The notes under the pieces: model-generated
Database searches by the model: none
What the model saw: only the letters and a program-made list of their open reading frames with translations
What the model was told of the DNA's origin: nothing
Shown: positions 41,336 to 50,651 of the stretch, piece after piece
How the letters are laid out: each line of letters opens with the position of its first letter
Position numbering within the stretch: position 1 is the stretch's first letter
Assembly: GCA_946187325.1 (NCBI GenBank)
Contig: CAMHQC010000002.1
Span: 88,606-152,605 of the forward strand
Direction of reading: 5' to 3'
Origin: an uncultured Clostridia bacterium
GTDB taxonomy: Bacteria; Bacillota; Clostridia; Oscillospirales; Acutalibacteraceae
DNA: 64,000 nucleotides
Made by a program: the position numbers and the translations under genes

Positions 41336-42135
41336 AAAAACGTTTAGACGTTCTGGTATACGAAAAAGGATTTACCGACAGCCGTGAAAAAGCCAAAGCC
41401 GTTATTATGGCGGGCGAGATTTACGTTGATAATCAGAAAGCCGATAAATGCGGACAATCCTACGACGAAAACGCTGATATCGAGTTCCGCGGAAAAGCTC
41501 CGAAATACGTCAGCAGGGGCGGGCTGAAACTCGAAAAGGCGATAAATAACTTTAACCTCGATTTAAACGGTAAGATTACGATGGACATCGGCGCTTCTAC
41601 GGGCGGCTTTACCGATTGTATGCTCCAAAACGGAGCGGAAAAAGTCTACTCAATAGACGTAGGCTACGGTCAGCTTGCCTGGAAGCTAAGAAACGACGAG
41701 CGAGTTGTTAACCTCGAGCGCACTAATATGCGTAAGGTTACACACGAGCAGGTTCCCGACGATATTGACTTCTTCTCAATCGACGTAAGCTTTATATCAC
41801 TAAAGCTTTTACTCCCTGTAGCCAGAGAGCTTCTCTCCGAAAACGCCGAGGCTGTGTGTTTAATAAAACCTCAGTTTGAAGCGGGCAGGGAAAAGGTCGG
41901 TAAAAAAGGCGTTGTACGTGATCCCGCTGTACATATTGAGGTTGTCGAGGGTATATATAATTACTGCCTCGAAAACGGCTACAGCGTACTTAATCTGGAT
42001 TACTCGCCGATTAAAGGTCCCGAGGGTAATATCGAGTATTTAATCCATATAAAAAAATCCGATACCCCAAAGTCCTACACAGATATAACCCCCGAAGCGC
42101 TTGTTATAAATTCTCATAACGAATTAGATAAATAG
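41332..42135 (+). CDS. tlyA: TlyA-family rRNA 2'-O-methyltransferase
   Basis: The 267-residue protein has an N-terminal S4 RNA-binding domain (1-60) and an FtsJ-like SAM methyltransferase domain (MDIGASTGGFTDCMLQNGAEKVYSIDVGYGQLAWKLR is the SAM site; FFSIDVSFISLKLLLP and LIKPQFEAGRE follow). In mycobacteria TlyA methylates 16S and 23S rRNA; older annotations call it hemolysin A. It overlaps dxs by four bases. The dxs-tlyA-nadK-argR-recN order is conserved in Clostridia. Confidence 0.93.
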   Translation: MKKRLDVLVYEKGFTDSREKAKAVIMAGEIYVDNQKADKCGQSYDENADIEFRGKAPKYVSRGGLKLEKAINNFNLDLNGKITMDIGASTGGFTDCMLQNGAEKVYSIDVGYGQLAWKLRNDERVVNLERTNMRKVTHEQVPDDIDFFSIDVSFISLKLLLPVARELLSENAEAVCLIKPQFEAGREKVGKKGVVRDPAVHIEVVEGIYNYCLENGYSVLNLDYSPIKGPEGNIEYLIHIKKSDTPKSYTDITPEALVINSHNELDK

Positions 42136-42143
42136 GTGATTAA

Positions 42144-43013
42144 ATGAAAATCGCGTTAATTGTAAATACCGACAAACCTAAAGCGGTCAACTGCGCTGCC
42201 GAAATCGCCGAGCTCTTTATAAATAATAACGCCGGTGTTATTACGCTCGAAAAGTTTTTCGGCTGTACACAATTATCAAAAATAAAAGATATAAAAGCCG
42301 TAGATACTTACAACGATATGTTTAAAAGCTGTGACGCGGCGGTTACAGTCGGCGGCGACGGTACTATTATCCACAGCGCGAAATACGCCGCTAAATACGA
42401 TAAAGAGATGATAGGCGTTAACGTCGGACGGCTCGGCTTTGCCGCTGAGGTTGAACCTGATAATGTTAAAGATTTATTACGTCTGTTAAACGGAGATTAT
42501 TCCGTAAATAAAAGGATGTTACTCGACGTAAATATAACTCACGACGACGGCTCAATCGAAAATTTTCTGGCCGTAAATGACGCAACGGTAGCGAGAGGAA
42601 GTTTGTCAAGGATAATAGATGTGTCGGTTTCGCTCGACAATTCTCCTATATCCGAATATCACGCCGACGGTATTTTATATTCCACCCCTACAGGCTCAAC
42701 CGCTTACGCGCTTTCGGCTGGCGGACCTGTAATCTATCCCGAGATGGAGTGTATTTTACTTACTCCTATTTGCCCTCATTCTCTTATCTCAAGATCTGTG
42801 GTATTTGACGGAAAATCTGTTTTAAATACTACAGTTAAAATGAGGGATAACACTCCCGCTGTACTGTCTGTAGACGGCGAGATTAACGTAGAGATTAAAT
42901 CCACCGATACTATCACTATAAAAAAGTCTAAAAAGAGTTTAAAGTTGATAAAACTATACGACAGAAACTTCTATCAGCTGCTTAACGAAAAACTGAAAGA
43001 GAGAAAATCTTAA
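42144..43013 (+). CDS. nadK: NAD kinase
   Basis: The 289-residue enzyme phosphorylates NAD to NADP. GGDGT at 70-74 is the kinase signature; NVGRLGFAAEVE, HADGILYSTPTGSTAYALSAGGP and LTPICPHSL are the conserved family blocks. The last base of its stop is the first base of the argR ATG (TAATG), so the two are coupled. Confidence 0.96.
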   Translation: MKIALIVNTDKPKAVNCAAEIAELFINNNAGVITLEKFFGCTQLSKIKDIKAVDTYNDMFKSCDAAVTVGGDGTIIHSAKYAAKYDKEMIGVNVGRLGFAAEVEPDNVKDLLRLLNGDYSVNKRMLLDVNITHDDGSIENFLAVNDATVARGSLSRIIDVSVSLDNSPISEYHADGILYSTPTGSTAYALSAGGPVIYPEMECILLTPICPHSLISRSVVFDGKSVLNTTVKMRDNTPAVLSVDGEINVEIKSTDTITIKKSKKSLKLIKLYDRNFYQLLNEKLKERKS

Positions 43014-43459
43014 TGAAAACCAGACGTCACGCAATGATACTTGAAATTATTAACGAATTTCCCGTAGAAACCCAGGAGGAGCTGTTAAACCGTTTAAAAG
43101 AAAACGGCTTTAACGTAACTCAGGCTACGGTATCCAGGGATATTAAGGAGTTAAGACTTCTTAAATCGCTTTCTCCCGACGGAAAGTACCGATACACTTC
43201 GATAAAGAAATCCACCTCGGACTTACAGGGTAATATCCGTAACTTCTTTAATAATTCCGTTATAATGGTAAAATCCGCTCAAAATATGGTTGTTATTAAA
43301 ACTATGGCAGGAATGGCAAACGCTTTGTGCGCTTCTATAGACAGTATGGATTTTGACGGACTAATCGGTACTATCGCGGGCGACGATACAATTTTTATCG
43401 TATGTTCCGACAACGAAGTTGCCGGCAAACTTGTAATAGATTTAAAAAAGTTTTTATAA
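43013..43459 (+). CDS. argR: Arginine repressor family regulator
   Basis: The 148-residue protein has an N-terminal winged helix (RRHAMILEIINEFPVETQEELLNRLKENGFNVTQATVSRDIKELRLLK) and a C-terminal hexamerisation/arginine domain (GTIAGDDTIFIVC). ArgR senses arginine and controls its synthesis and breakdown. The two Asp residues in GDD fit the arginine-binding site. No arg genes are nearby; placement before recN is typical of Firmicutes (ahrC-recN). Confidence 0.95.
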   Translation: MKTRRHAMILEIINEFPVETQEELLNRLKENGFNVTQATVSRDIKELRLLKSLSPDGKYRYTSIKKSTSDLQGNIRNFFNNSVIMVKSAQNMVVIKTMAGMANALCASIDSMDFDGLIGTIAGDDTIFIVCSDNEVAGKLVIDLKKFL

Positions 43460-43468
43460 AGGAAATTT

Positions 43469-45130
43469 ATGCTTAATTCATTATATATTGAGAATATCGC
43501 AGTAATTGAAAAGTCAGATATCGAGTTTTACGACGGATTAAACATTCTTACGGGCGAAACAGGCGCGGGTAAGAGTATTGTTATCGACGCTATTAACGCT
43601 ATCCTCGGTAAACGTACAAGCCGCGATCTTATAAGGAACGGCTCAGAAACCGCTACCGTTTACGCGACTTTTTCGAACGTAAACGATATAGTTAAAACTA
43701 AACTTTCTGAAAACGGGTTTTCTCTCGAGGATGACGAGCTTATTATAAGCCGTACAATGTCGCTTTCGGGTAAGAATAATTGCCGTGTGAACGGCAGACC
43801 CGCAAATGTTTCTTTCCTAAAGGAGCTGGGGTTGAATCTTATCAATATCCACGGACAGCACGAAAGCTACGAGCTTTTTTCTCCGGAGACCCATATTAAT
43901 TATATTGACAATCTCGCTTCTAACGGCGATTTATTAAGCGAATATAGATCCGCGTATAATCTTTATAAATCGCTTAAAAAGGAGCTTAACGACTTTCTAA
44001 AGAGCGAAACTAACCGAGAGCAGCGGATTGATGTCTTATCCTATCAGGTTGATGAAATCGAAAACGCCGATATAAAGCCGGGTGAAATCGAGGAGCTTAA
44101 CGAGGAAAGACGAATTCTTACGAACGTAGAGAAAGTTACCTCTCAGCTCCATAAAGCTAAAAACTCCCTTGAGGGTAACTCTGCTTCCGGTATAATCGAC
44201 TCGCTCGACGATGTTGTAACTGCTATGCAGAAAGCTTCCGATTTAAACCCTTCGCTTGAGGAGTTGTTTAACCGATTTAACGATTTGTACTATGAGCTGC
44301 AAGACTGCTCAAACGAGCTTTCCGACTCGCTTGACGAGATTGAAGCCAATCCCTACAGGCTTGAAGAGATAGAGGAAAGGCTTGATTTACTTAATAAGCT
44401 CTCCCGTAAATACGGCAGCGACGAAGAAGAAATATTAAAGTTTTTATCCGAAGCTAAAGCCGAGCTCGATAAGCTTCTTAAATTCGACGAGAACGCTGAC
44501 GAATTAAAGAATAAGTGCGATAAAGCCGAAGCCGAAGCTAAGAAAATAGCCGACAAGCTCACTTTGTCCAGAAAAAATACCGCGGTTGAGTTTGAAAACC
44601 GTGTAAAAGAAGAAATGATTTTCCTCGATATGCCTAATGTCGAGATTATCGTATCCCAAACCGACTGCGGACTAACCGATAACGGACAGGATAATATTGA
44701 AATCCTAATCTCCGCTAACCCGGGCGAAGCTCCTAAATCTATCTCAAAAACCGCCTCCGGCGGTGAGCTTTCACGAATGATGCTCGCTATTAAAACGGTA
44801 CTTGCTTCGTCCGATTTAATCGACACGCTTATTTTTGACGAAGTCGATACAGGAGTCTCGGGTTCAGCCGCTCAAAAGGTCGGACTTAAACTAAAGGAAG
44901 TATCTAAATCGCGTCAGGTACTCTGCGTAACCCACCAGGCTCAGATTGCGGCATTAGCCGACAGCCACTTCCTTATCTCAAAAGCCGTCAAAGATAACCG
45001 AACTTTTACCGATATTAAATTGCTTGATTACGACGGAAGACTTAATGAGCTCGCGAGAATTATCGGCGGAGTTGATATTACCGATACAGCGCTTGCTCAC
45101 GCCGAAGAACTTATGAATTATAATAATTGA
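43469..45130 (+). CDS. recN: DNA repair protein RecN
   Basis: The 553-residue SMC-like ATPase has Walker A GETGAGKS at 29-36, two coiled-coil arms (about 160-350), the signature SGGELSRMMLAIK and Walker B TLIFDEVDTGVSG. It acts early in double-strand break repair. RecN genes are often SOS-controlled, but I see no LexA-like box directly before it; it is 9 bases after argR. It sits with recJ, a functionally related neighbour. Confidence 0.96.
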   Translation: MLNSLYIENIAVIEKSDIEFYDGLNILTGETGAGKSIVIDAINAILGKRTSRDLIRNGSETATVYATFSNVNDIVKTKLSENGFSLEDDELIISRTMSLSGKNNCRVNGRPANVSFLKELGLNLINIHGQHESYELFSPETHINYIDNLASNGDLLSEYRSAYNLYKSLKKELNDFLKSETNREQRIDVLSYQVDEIENADIKPGEIEELNEERRILTNVEKVTSQLHKAKNSLEGNSASGIIDSLDDVVTAMQKASDLNPSLEELFNRFNDLYYELQDCSNELSDSLDEIEANPYRLEEIEERLDLLNKLSRKYGSDEEEILKFLSEAKAELDKLLKFDENADELKNKCDKAEAEAKKIADKLTLSRKNTAVEFENRVKEEMIFLDMPNVEIIVSQTDCGLTDNGQDNIEILISANPGEAPKSISKTASGGELSRMMLAIKTVLASSDLIDTLIFDEVDTGVSGSAAQKVGLKLKEVSKSRQVLCVTHQAQIAALADSHFLISKAVKDNRTFTDIKLLDYDGRLNELARIIGGVDITDTALAHAEELMNYNN

Positions 45131-45147
45131 AAGGTTAATGAAAAATA

Positions 45148-47202
45148 ATGAAACAATGGTCAATCGCAAAACTGAATAAAGCTAACGCAAAGACCATTTC
45201 CGAAAGATATGAACTTCCTCCGATTATCGCCGCTCTGCTCGATATAAGAGGTATTGTAACCGAAAAAGACATTAATAAATTTCTATTTGACGAGAGCGGT
45301 ATAGACGATCCATTCGAGATAAAGGATATGGATAAAGCCGCCGAGCGAGTAAAAACAGCTATAGAAAACGGCGAGAAAATCTGTGTTTACGGCGACTATG
45401 ACGCCGACGGCGTTACCTCGACCGCGCTGTTGTATTCTTACCTCGAAACTATAGGAGCGGACGTTATGTTCTATATTCCCAGCCGTGAAACCGAGGGCTA
45501 CGGAATGAATATTTCCGCTGTGGATACGCTAAAGAAAAAGGGTATCGATCTCATTATCACGGTCGATAACGGCATCTCCGCTATCGAAGAAATCGAGTAC
45601 GCTGATTCTTTGGGAATTGATACAGTTGTAACCGACCATCATATGCCCGGTGAAAAGCTTCCGAACGCCGCGGCCGTGGTAGATATGCACCGTGACGACT
45701 GTAACAGCCGTTTTAAAACTATTTCGGGAGTTGGAGTAGCTTTTAAGCTGGTAATGGCGATTGAGGGCGAGTACGCCGATGTGGAAATGCTGCTCGACAA
45801 TTACTCCGATTTACTTTCTATCGGTACAATCGGCGATATTATGCCTATCGTGGACGAAAATCGTGTGTTTGTCAAAAACGGTTTAAAGCATATTAATAAC
45901 GGCGACCGCCTCGGATTAGCCTCGCTCGTAGAACACGCTGGACTTTCGGGTAAAAATATTACCGCGGGTAACGTTTCGTTCGGAATAGTTCCGAGAATTA
46001 ACGCCGCGGGACGTTTAGGCCAGTCGGATAACTGCGTTAATATGTTTATTACCGACGATTTTGAAACCGCCGATAAAATAGCGCTTAAACTCAGCGACGA
46101 TAATACCGAACGCCAGCGTATAGAAAAAGAAATTCTTGACAAAATAAATCTGCTGATTGCGAAAAATCCCGATTTAGTACAGGATAAAGTGCTTATTATA
46201 AGCGGTAAGGGTTGGCACCAGGGCGTAATCGGTATAGTGAGCTCGCGCTTAAAGGATATCTACGGTAAACCCTGTATAGTTATTTCGGAAAACGACGGTA
46301 TATGTAAAGGCTCGGGCAGAAGCGTCGAAGGCTTTGATTTATGGGAAGCTGTTTGCGCAAGCTCTGAAACCCTCGACCATTTCGGCGGACATCCGATGGC
46401 TGTAGGTTTAGGGCTTAAAGCCGAGAATATAGACGAGTTTAGAAAAGTTATTAACGAATACGCTTCTGCTAAAGGCGAAATGCCTTACGATAAACTTAAA
46501 ATAGATTGTAAGCTTAACCCTGCTTATATAGATGTAGAACTCGCTAAATCGCTTTCTTATATGCAGCCGTTCGGCTCGGGTAATCCAACACCTGTGTTCG
46601 CTATATCTAAGCTCAGGATTAAGAGTATTACTCCTATGTCTAACAATAAACATATCAGAGTTACTTTTATGAGCGGTAATACTCATATCCAGGCACTTAA
46701 TTTTTTCTGTTCGACTAATGATTTTCATTACAATATCGGAGATATAGTCGATATAGCCGTAACGCTGGACGTAAACGTTTATAAAAATAATGAATCTCTT
46801 TCTATTATAATGAAAGATATAAAATACTCCGATGTGGAATATAAAGATTATATTGACAGCCTGCGTATTTACGAGAGCTTTTGCAGCGGAGAAACCGTTT
46901 CCGACGATAAGCTGATTACGATTATTCCCGATAGAAACGACTTCGCTCTTGTATATAGATATCTAAGACAAGAAAAAAATCTATTAAATATCTCGCTTGA
47001 AATTATAGTACATAAGCTTTCTAACAGAGTAAGCTACGGTAAGCTTAAAGTTATCCTCGAAGCTATGAACGAGCTGGGGCTTATAGCTATTTTTGAGGAT
47101 ATGTATAAAACTCAGATTAAAATACTTGAGGTTAATTCCAAGGTTAACCTTGAGGACGCTTCAATCATAAAAGCTTTAAAGGAGGTGTACCGAGATGAGT
47201 AA
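45148..47202 (+). CDS. recJ: Single-stranded-DNA-specific exonuclease RecJ
   Basis: The 684-residue protein has DHH/DHHA1 domains: YGDYDADGVTSTALL (metal Asp at 83-87 region), TVDNGISA, VTDHHMPG (the DHH), and later KGSGRSVEGFDLWEAV and GGHPMAVGLGL. An OB-fold follows (about 450-560). The C-terminal 110 residues are an extension, winged-helix-like, ending IIKALKEVYRDE, seen in clostridial RecJ. It degrades ssDNA 5' to 3' in repair. relA overlaps its last 8 bases. Confidence 0.95.
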   Translation: MKQWSIAKLNKANAKTISERYELPPIIAALLDIRGIVTEKDINKFLFDESGIDDPFEIKDMDKAAERVKTAIENGEKICVYGDYDADGVTSTALLYSYLETIGADVMFYIPSRETEGYGMNISAVDTLKKKGIDLIITVDNGISAIEEIEYADSLGIDTVVTDHHMPGEKLPNAAAVVDMHRDDCNSRFKTISGVGVAFKLVMAIEGEYADVEMLLDNYSDLLSIGTIGDIMPIVDENRVFVKNGLKHINNGDRLGLASLVEHAGLSGKNITAGNVSFGIVPRINAAGRLGQSDNCVNMFITDDFETADKIALKLSDDNTERQRIEKEILDKINLLIAKNPDLVQDKVLIISGKGWHQGVIGIVSSRLKDIYGKPCIVISENDGICKGSGRSVEGFDLWEAVCASSETLDHFGGHPMAVGLGLKAENIDEFRKVINEYASAKGEMPYDKLKIDCKLNPAYIDVELAKSLSYMQPFGSGNPTPVFAISKLRIKSITPMSNNKHIRVTFMSGNTHIQALNFFCSTNDFHYNIGDIVDIAVTLDVNVYKNNESLSIIMKDIKYSDVEYKDYIDSLRIYESFCSGETVSDDKLITIIPDRNDFALVYRYLRQEKNLLNISLEIIVHKLSNRVSYGKLKVILEAMNELGLIAIFEDMYKTQIKILEVNSKVNLEDASIIKALKEVYRDE

Positions 47203-49396
47203 ATACGACGAAATCGCTCATTATCAGGATTATAACGAATTATTATCTATACTCAACAAAAGTAATAATAACTACGATTTACGTAAAATCCAAAAGGCTT
47301 ATAATCTGGCTGAACAGGCTCACGGCGACCAGCGTCGTGTATCGGGTATACCTTTTATTCTTCACCCGACTTCCGTTGCCTGTATCGTTGCTCAGTTCGG
47401 TATGGACTCCGACAGTATAATCGCGGCTCTTTTACACGACGTAGTTGAGGATACCGACTACGACCTTAATTTCGTGCGTAAAGAATTTGGTAAAGACGTG
47501 GCTAATATAGTAGACGGTGTTACCAAGATTTCTAAGATTAAGCTCTATTCCCGTGAGGAACAGCAGGCTGAAAACGTCCGCAAAATGCTTATAGCTATGT
47601 CTAACGATATACGTGTTATTATCGTTAAATTAGCCGACAGGCTCCATAATATGCGTACTATCGAGTGTATGAAGGAGCAGAAGCGCCGTGATAAATCCCG
47701 CGAGTGTATGGAAGTGTACGCTCCTATAGCTCACCGCCTCGGTATGAAAGCCGTTAAAGACGAGCTGGAGGACTTATCGCTGCGTTATCTTGACCCTGTG
47801 GGCTATAAAGAAATCGAGGACGCTCTTTTACTTAAAGAAAATGAGCGTGAACGTTTTATAGAGAAACGTAAAAAAGAAATATTAAAAGCGTCTAAAATGC
47901 CCAAGGATAAGATAACTGTCTACGGACGCGTCAAAAGTATTAACAGTATCTACCGTAAGACCTTCCTTAAAGGAAAAACCTTAGACGAAATATACGACTT
48001 TTTCGCGCTCAGAATTATCGTAGACGATATTAAGGAGTGCTATAATCTTCTCGGTGTTATCCACGACCTTTATACTCCTATTCCGAGACGATTTAAGGAC
48101 TATATCTCTACTCCCAAACCCAATATGTACCAGTCGCTTCACACTACAGTTATCGACCGTGAGGGCATTCCTTTTGAGGTTCAGATAAGAACCTGGGAAA
48201 TGCACCGGACTGCCGAAAACGGAATCGCGGCTCACTGGAAATATAAACTCGGATTTACCCGTATCGTTAATAATAAGAAAGCCCGTGAGCTCGACGCCAA
48301 TATCAATCGTATTAAGGACGTACTCGCGGCTCAGATTGATACGGATGATTCCACCGATATTATCAGAAATATACGTAACGACTTCGACCAAAACGAAGTG
48401 TATGTATTCTCGCCTAAGGGAGACGTATTTAATCTCCCGAACGGCTCTACAGTTATTGACCTTGCGTATCTTATCCATACCGAAGTCGGAAACCATATGG
48501 TAGGCGCTAAGGTTAATCAGCGTATCGTTTCTATAGATTATAAGCTTCAAACAGGTGAAATCTGCGAGATTTTAACCCAGAAAGACAGCCATCCGCGCCG
48601 TGACTGGCTCGAAATCTGTAAAACTTCTTCCGCGCGTTCAAAAATAAGACAGTGGTTTAAGCGAGAGAAGCGTGACGAAAATATCGTCGAAGGTAAAATG
48701 ATGCTCGAGCGGGAGCTTAAAAGAAGTAACATCTCACTTACCGACGAGGAGCTTGAGGATTTACTCCAGTTTATGCTCAAGAAAAATAAGTTCAATACCG
48801 TCGAGGATTTATACGCTTCTATCGGTTACGGCGGTATTCAGCTTTGGAAAGTGCTGCCTCGTATTAAAGAGGAGTACCATACTAAATTTGGCGAACAGGA
48901 GAATACTCCCGTTATTAATCAGTACGTTCATAAACCCAAACGAAGTAACTCGGGAGTTATCGTCGAAGGTATGGAGGATTGTCTTATCAAGTTCTCTCAG
49001 TGCTGTAATCCGCTCCCCGGCGACGATATTATCGGTTATATTACCAGAGGCTTCGGAGTATCTATCCACAAGAGAAGCTGTACCAATATTCCCAAGGATA
49101 TCTCCAAGGCGGAAGAACCCGAGCGTTATGTAAACGTGCGATGGGAGAAGGATATTAACGACAGCTTCCATTCAACGCTCGAGATTATTTGCTCAGACCG
49201 TACAGGCGTTCTCGCGGACGTGACTATCGCGCTTTCTTCAATGCGTATATTTATTAATAACCTGAATTCACGTCCTATAGGCAACGGCCGGGCTATGGTT
49301 ACGGCTACTATAGACGTATTTAACCGCGAGCATCTGGAAACTGTTATTAAAAGACTCCAGTCGCTCAGGGAAGTAATTTCAATTAAAAGATTTTGA
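47195..49396 (+). CDS. relA: Bifunctional (p)ppGpp synthetase/hydrolase RelA/SpoT
   Basis: The 733-residue long RSH has all four domains: HD hydrolase (about 30-200, LLHDVVEDTDYDL), synthetase (about 230-350, with RVKSINSIYRKT and YQSLHTTVIDREGIPFEVQIRTWEMH), TGS (about 400-460, VFSPKGDVFNLPNGSTVIDLAY) and a C-terminal ACT domain (about 660-733). The intact HD motif indicates hydrolysis as well as synthesis. It makes and removes the alarmone that governs the stringent response. It overlaps recJ and is followed 16 bases on by dtd. Confidence 0.97.
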   Translation: MSKYDEIAHYQDYNELLSILNKSNNNYDLRKIQKAYNLAEQAHGDQRRVSGIPFILHPTSVACIVAQFGMDSDSIIAALLHDVVEDTDYDLNFVRKEFGKDVANIVDGVTKISKIKLYSREEQQAENVRKMLIAMSNDIRVIIVKLADRLHNMRTIECMKEQKRRDKSRECMEVYAPIAHRLGMKAVKDELEDLSLRYLDPVGYKEIEDALLLKENERERFIEKRKKEILKASKMPKDKITVYGRVKSINSIYRKTFLKGKTLDEIYDFFALRIIVDDIKECYNLLGVIHDLYTPIPRRFKDYISTPKPNMYQSLHTTVIDREGIPFEVQIRTWEMHRTAENGIAAHWKYKLGFTRIVNNKKARELDANINRIKDVLAAQIDTDDSTDIIRNIRNDFDQNEVYVFSPKGDVFNLPNGSTVIDLAYLIHTEVGNHMVGAKVNQRIVSIDYKLQTGEICEILTQKDSHPRRDWLEICKTSSARSKIRQWFKREKRDENIVEGKMMLERELKRSNISLTDEELEDLLQFMLKKNKFNTVEDLYASIGYGGIQLWKVLPRIKEEYHTKFGEQENTPVINQYVHKPKRSNSGVIVEGMEDCLIKFSQCCNPLPGDDIIGYITRGFGVSIHKRSCTNIPKDISKAEEPERYVNVRWEKDINDSFHSTLEIICSDRTGVLADVTIALSSMRIFINNLNSRPIGNGRAMVTATIDVFNREHLETVIKRLQSLREVISIKRF

Positions 49397-49412
49397 TATA
49401 GAAAGGCTTTAT

Positions 49413-49865
49413 ATGAGAGTTGTATTACAACGCGTAAATAAATGCGCGGTAGAGATAAACGGCGAAATTGTATCGTCTGTAAATAACGGATTCCTGCTTT
49501 TACTCGGAGTTAAAGACGGCGACTGTGAAGCTGACGCTGTAAAGCTCGCTAAAAAGATTTCAGGACTCAGAATCTTTACCGATGAAAACGATAAAATGAA
49601 TCTGTCCTTATCCGATGTAAACGGTTCGGTTATAGTTGTGTCTAATTTCACCCTGTATGCCGACTGTTCCCACGGCAGACGTCCGAGCTTTATCAAAGCC
49701 GCTCGTCCTGAAATATCAAATCCTCTTTACGAGTTTTTCTGTGAGCAACTAAGACTTAACGGCGTAGAAGATGTACAGACAGGACAGTTCGGCGCCGATA
49801 TGAAGGTCGAGTTATGTAATGACGGCCCTGTAACACTTGTGATTGATTCAGAGGAGTTAGCGTGA
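49413..49865 (+). CDS. dtd: D-aminoacyl-tRNA deacylase
   Basis: The 150-residue protein is full length. It has LLLLGVKDGD, SNFTLYADCSHGRRPSF (SQFTL-type motif around the active Thr) and NDGPVTLVIDS near the C-terminus, the Gly-Pro cis motif that excludes L-amino acids. It removes D-amino acids and glycine mischarged on tRNA. The relA-dtd-MBL-hemZ order is typical of Clostridia. Its last codons and stop form the left arm of the first hairpin of repeated element copy A. Confidence 0.95.
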   Translation: MRVVLQRVNKCAVEINGEIVSSVNNGFLLLLGVKDGDCEADAVKLAKKISGLRIFTDENDKMNLSLSDVNGSVIVVSNFTLYADCSHGRRPSFIKAARPEISNPLYEFFCEQLRLNGVEDVQTGQFGADMKVELCNDGPVTLVIDSEELA

Positions 49866-50021
49866 AGAATCACGCTAATTAGAATTTTTATTACCCGCTC
49901 AGTTTGTCCTTGCGGGACAACGAGCGACGGCTTAATCGCCGTTATGCCTTATCCGCCCGCAATAAGAGTGTAAGTAAACAGAATTAATACGCGGGCTGAA
50001 AGGCTATGGCGATTATAATGA
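49857..50021 (+). promoter_or_regulatory. Repeated structured element, copy A (before the MBL hydrolase)
   Basis: Ordered parts: hairpin P0 (49857-49865 with 49870-49878, loop AGAA); P1, CGCTC/GAGCG (49896-49900, 49922-49926) with inner TTGTCC/GGACAA; P2, ACGGC-TTAATC-GCCGT (49927-49942); pseudoknot helix a (TATGC 49943-49947 with GTGTA 49968-49972, including G-U pairs); and helix b (GCCCGC 49955-49960 with GCGGGC 49991-49996). Helix b runs into the ribosome site GAAAGG (49998-50003) and the ATG at 50006. A second in-frame ATG lies at 50018. Aligns with copies B and C. Confidence 0.75.
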
Positions 50022-50650
50022 CTGAAATAAGCGTCTATCCCGTAACAATGATAATGACCAACTGTTATCTTATTACTGATAAAGCTACAGGAGAAATGGC
50101 TGTTGTGGATCCGGGCGGAAAGAGTGAACAGCTTATTGACGATATAAATAAATCAGGCGGTAAGCTAAAGTACGTTATTCTTACTCACGGACACTACGAC
50201 CATATCGGCTATGCTAAACAGACGGCGGACTTGTTCGGCGCTGAGATAATTTGCGGTGAGTTTACTAACGAGTTTTTAAATGATAATGTGCTTAACCACA
50301 GTGCCTTTCATCCCGACTTAGCTCCGATTTCTCCCTTTAACGCCGATATTATGCTAAAAGACGGAGATGTTTTTAAACTCGGAGAAACAGAGTTTACCTA
50401 TATCTATACACCCGGGCATACTAAAGACAGCGGTTGTTATATATTTGACGACATTATTATTACAGGCGATACATTATTTCGCGAATCTTACGGAAGAACC
50501 GATCTGCCCACAGGTAACGACCGAGAGATGATAGAATCCCTGCGCCGTTTAAAGAATATAGACGGCGATTATAACGTTCTCCCGGGACATGGAGAACTCT
50601 CTACGCTCGAATATGAGCGAAAACACAATTTCCTTATGGTGAGATTATAA
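50006..50650 (+). CDS. MBL-fold metallohydrolase (glyoxalase II-like)
   Basis: The 214-residue protein has the metallo-beta-lactamase fold with LTHGHYDHIGYA (HxHxDH), a second metal His in YTPGHTKDSGCYIF, GDTLFRESYGRTDLP and the final LPGHGELSTLEYERKHN. It is the short hydroxyacylglutathione-hydrolase-like group; without glutathione the thioester substrate is unknown. Two starts fit: ATG 50006 (MAIIMTE), supplied by the repeated element, and ATG 50018 (MTEISVYP), probably the ancestral start. hemZ follows one base after the stop. Confidence 0.92.
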   Translation: MAIIMTEISVYPVTMIMTNCYLITDKATGEMAVVDPGGKSEQLIDDINKSGGKLKYVILTHGHYDHIGYAKQTADLFGAEIICGEFTNEFLNDNVLNHSAFHPDLAPISPFNADIMLKDGDVFKLGETEFTYIYTPGHTKDSGCYIFDDIIITGDTLFRESYGRTDLPTGNDREMIESLRRLKNIDGDYNVLPGHGELSTLEYERKHNFLMVRL

Positions 50651-50651
50651 T

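Noticed and set aside
47981..48550. Antisense open frame of 189 codons opposite relA
   Set aside because: It lies fully inside the well-conserved RelA synthetase-TGS region, has no ribosome site, and its frame is the mirror of codon bias in relA.
49399..49416. GAAAGGCT before dtd as a possible fourth copy of the repeated element
   Set aside because: Only the ribosome site resembles the element; none of the helices P1, P2, a or b can be formed upstream.
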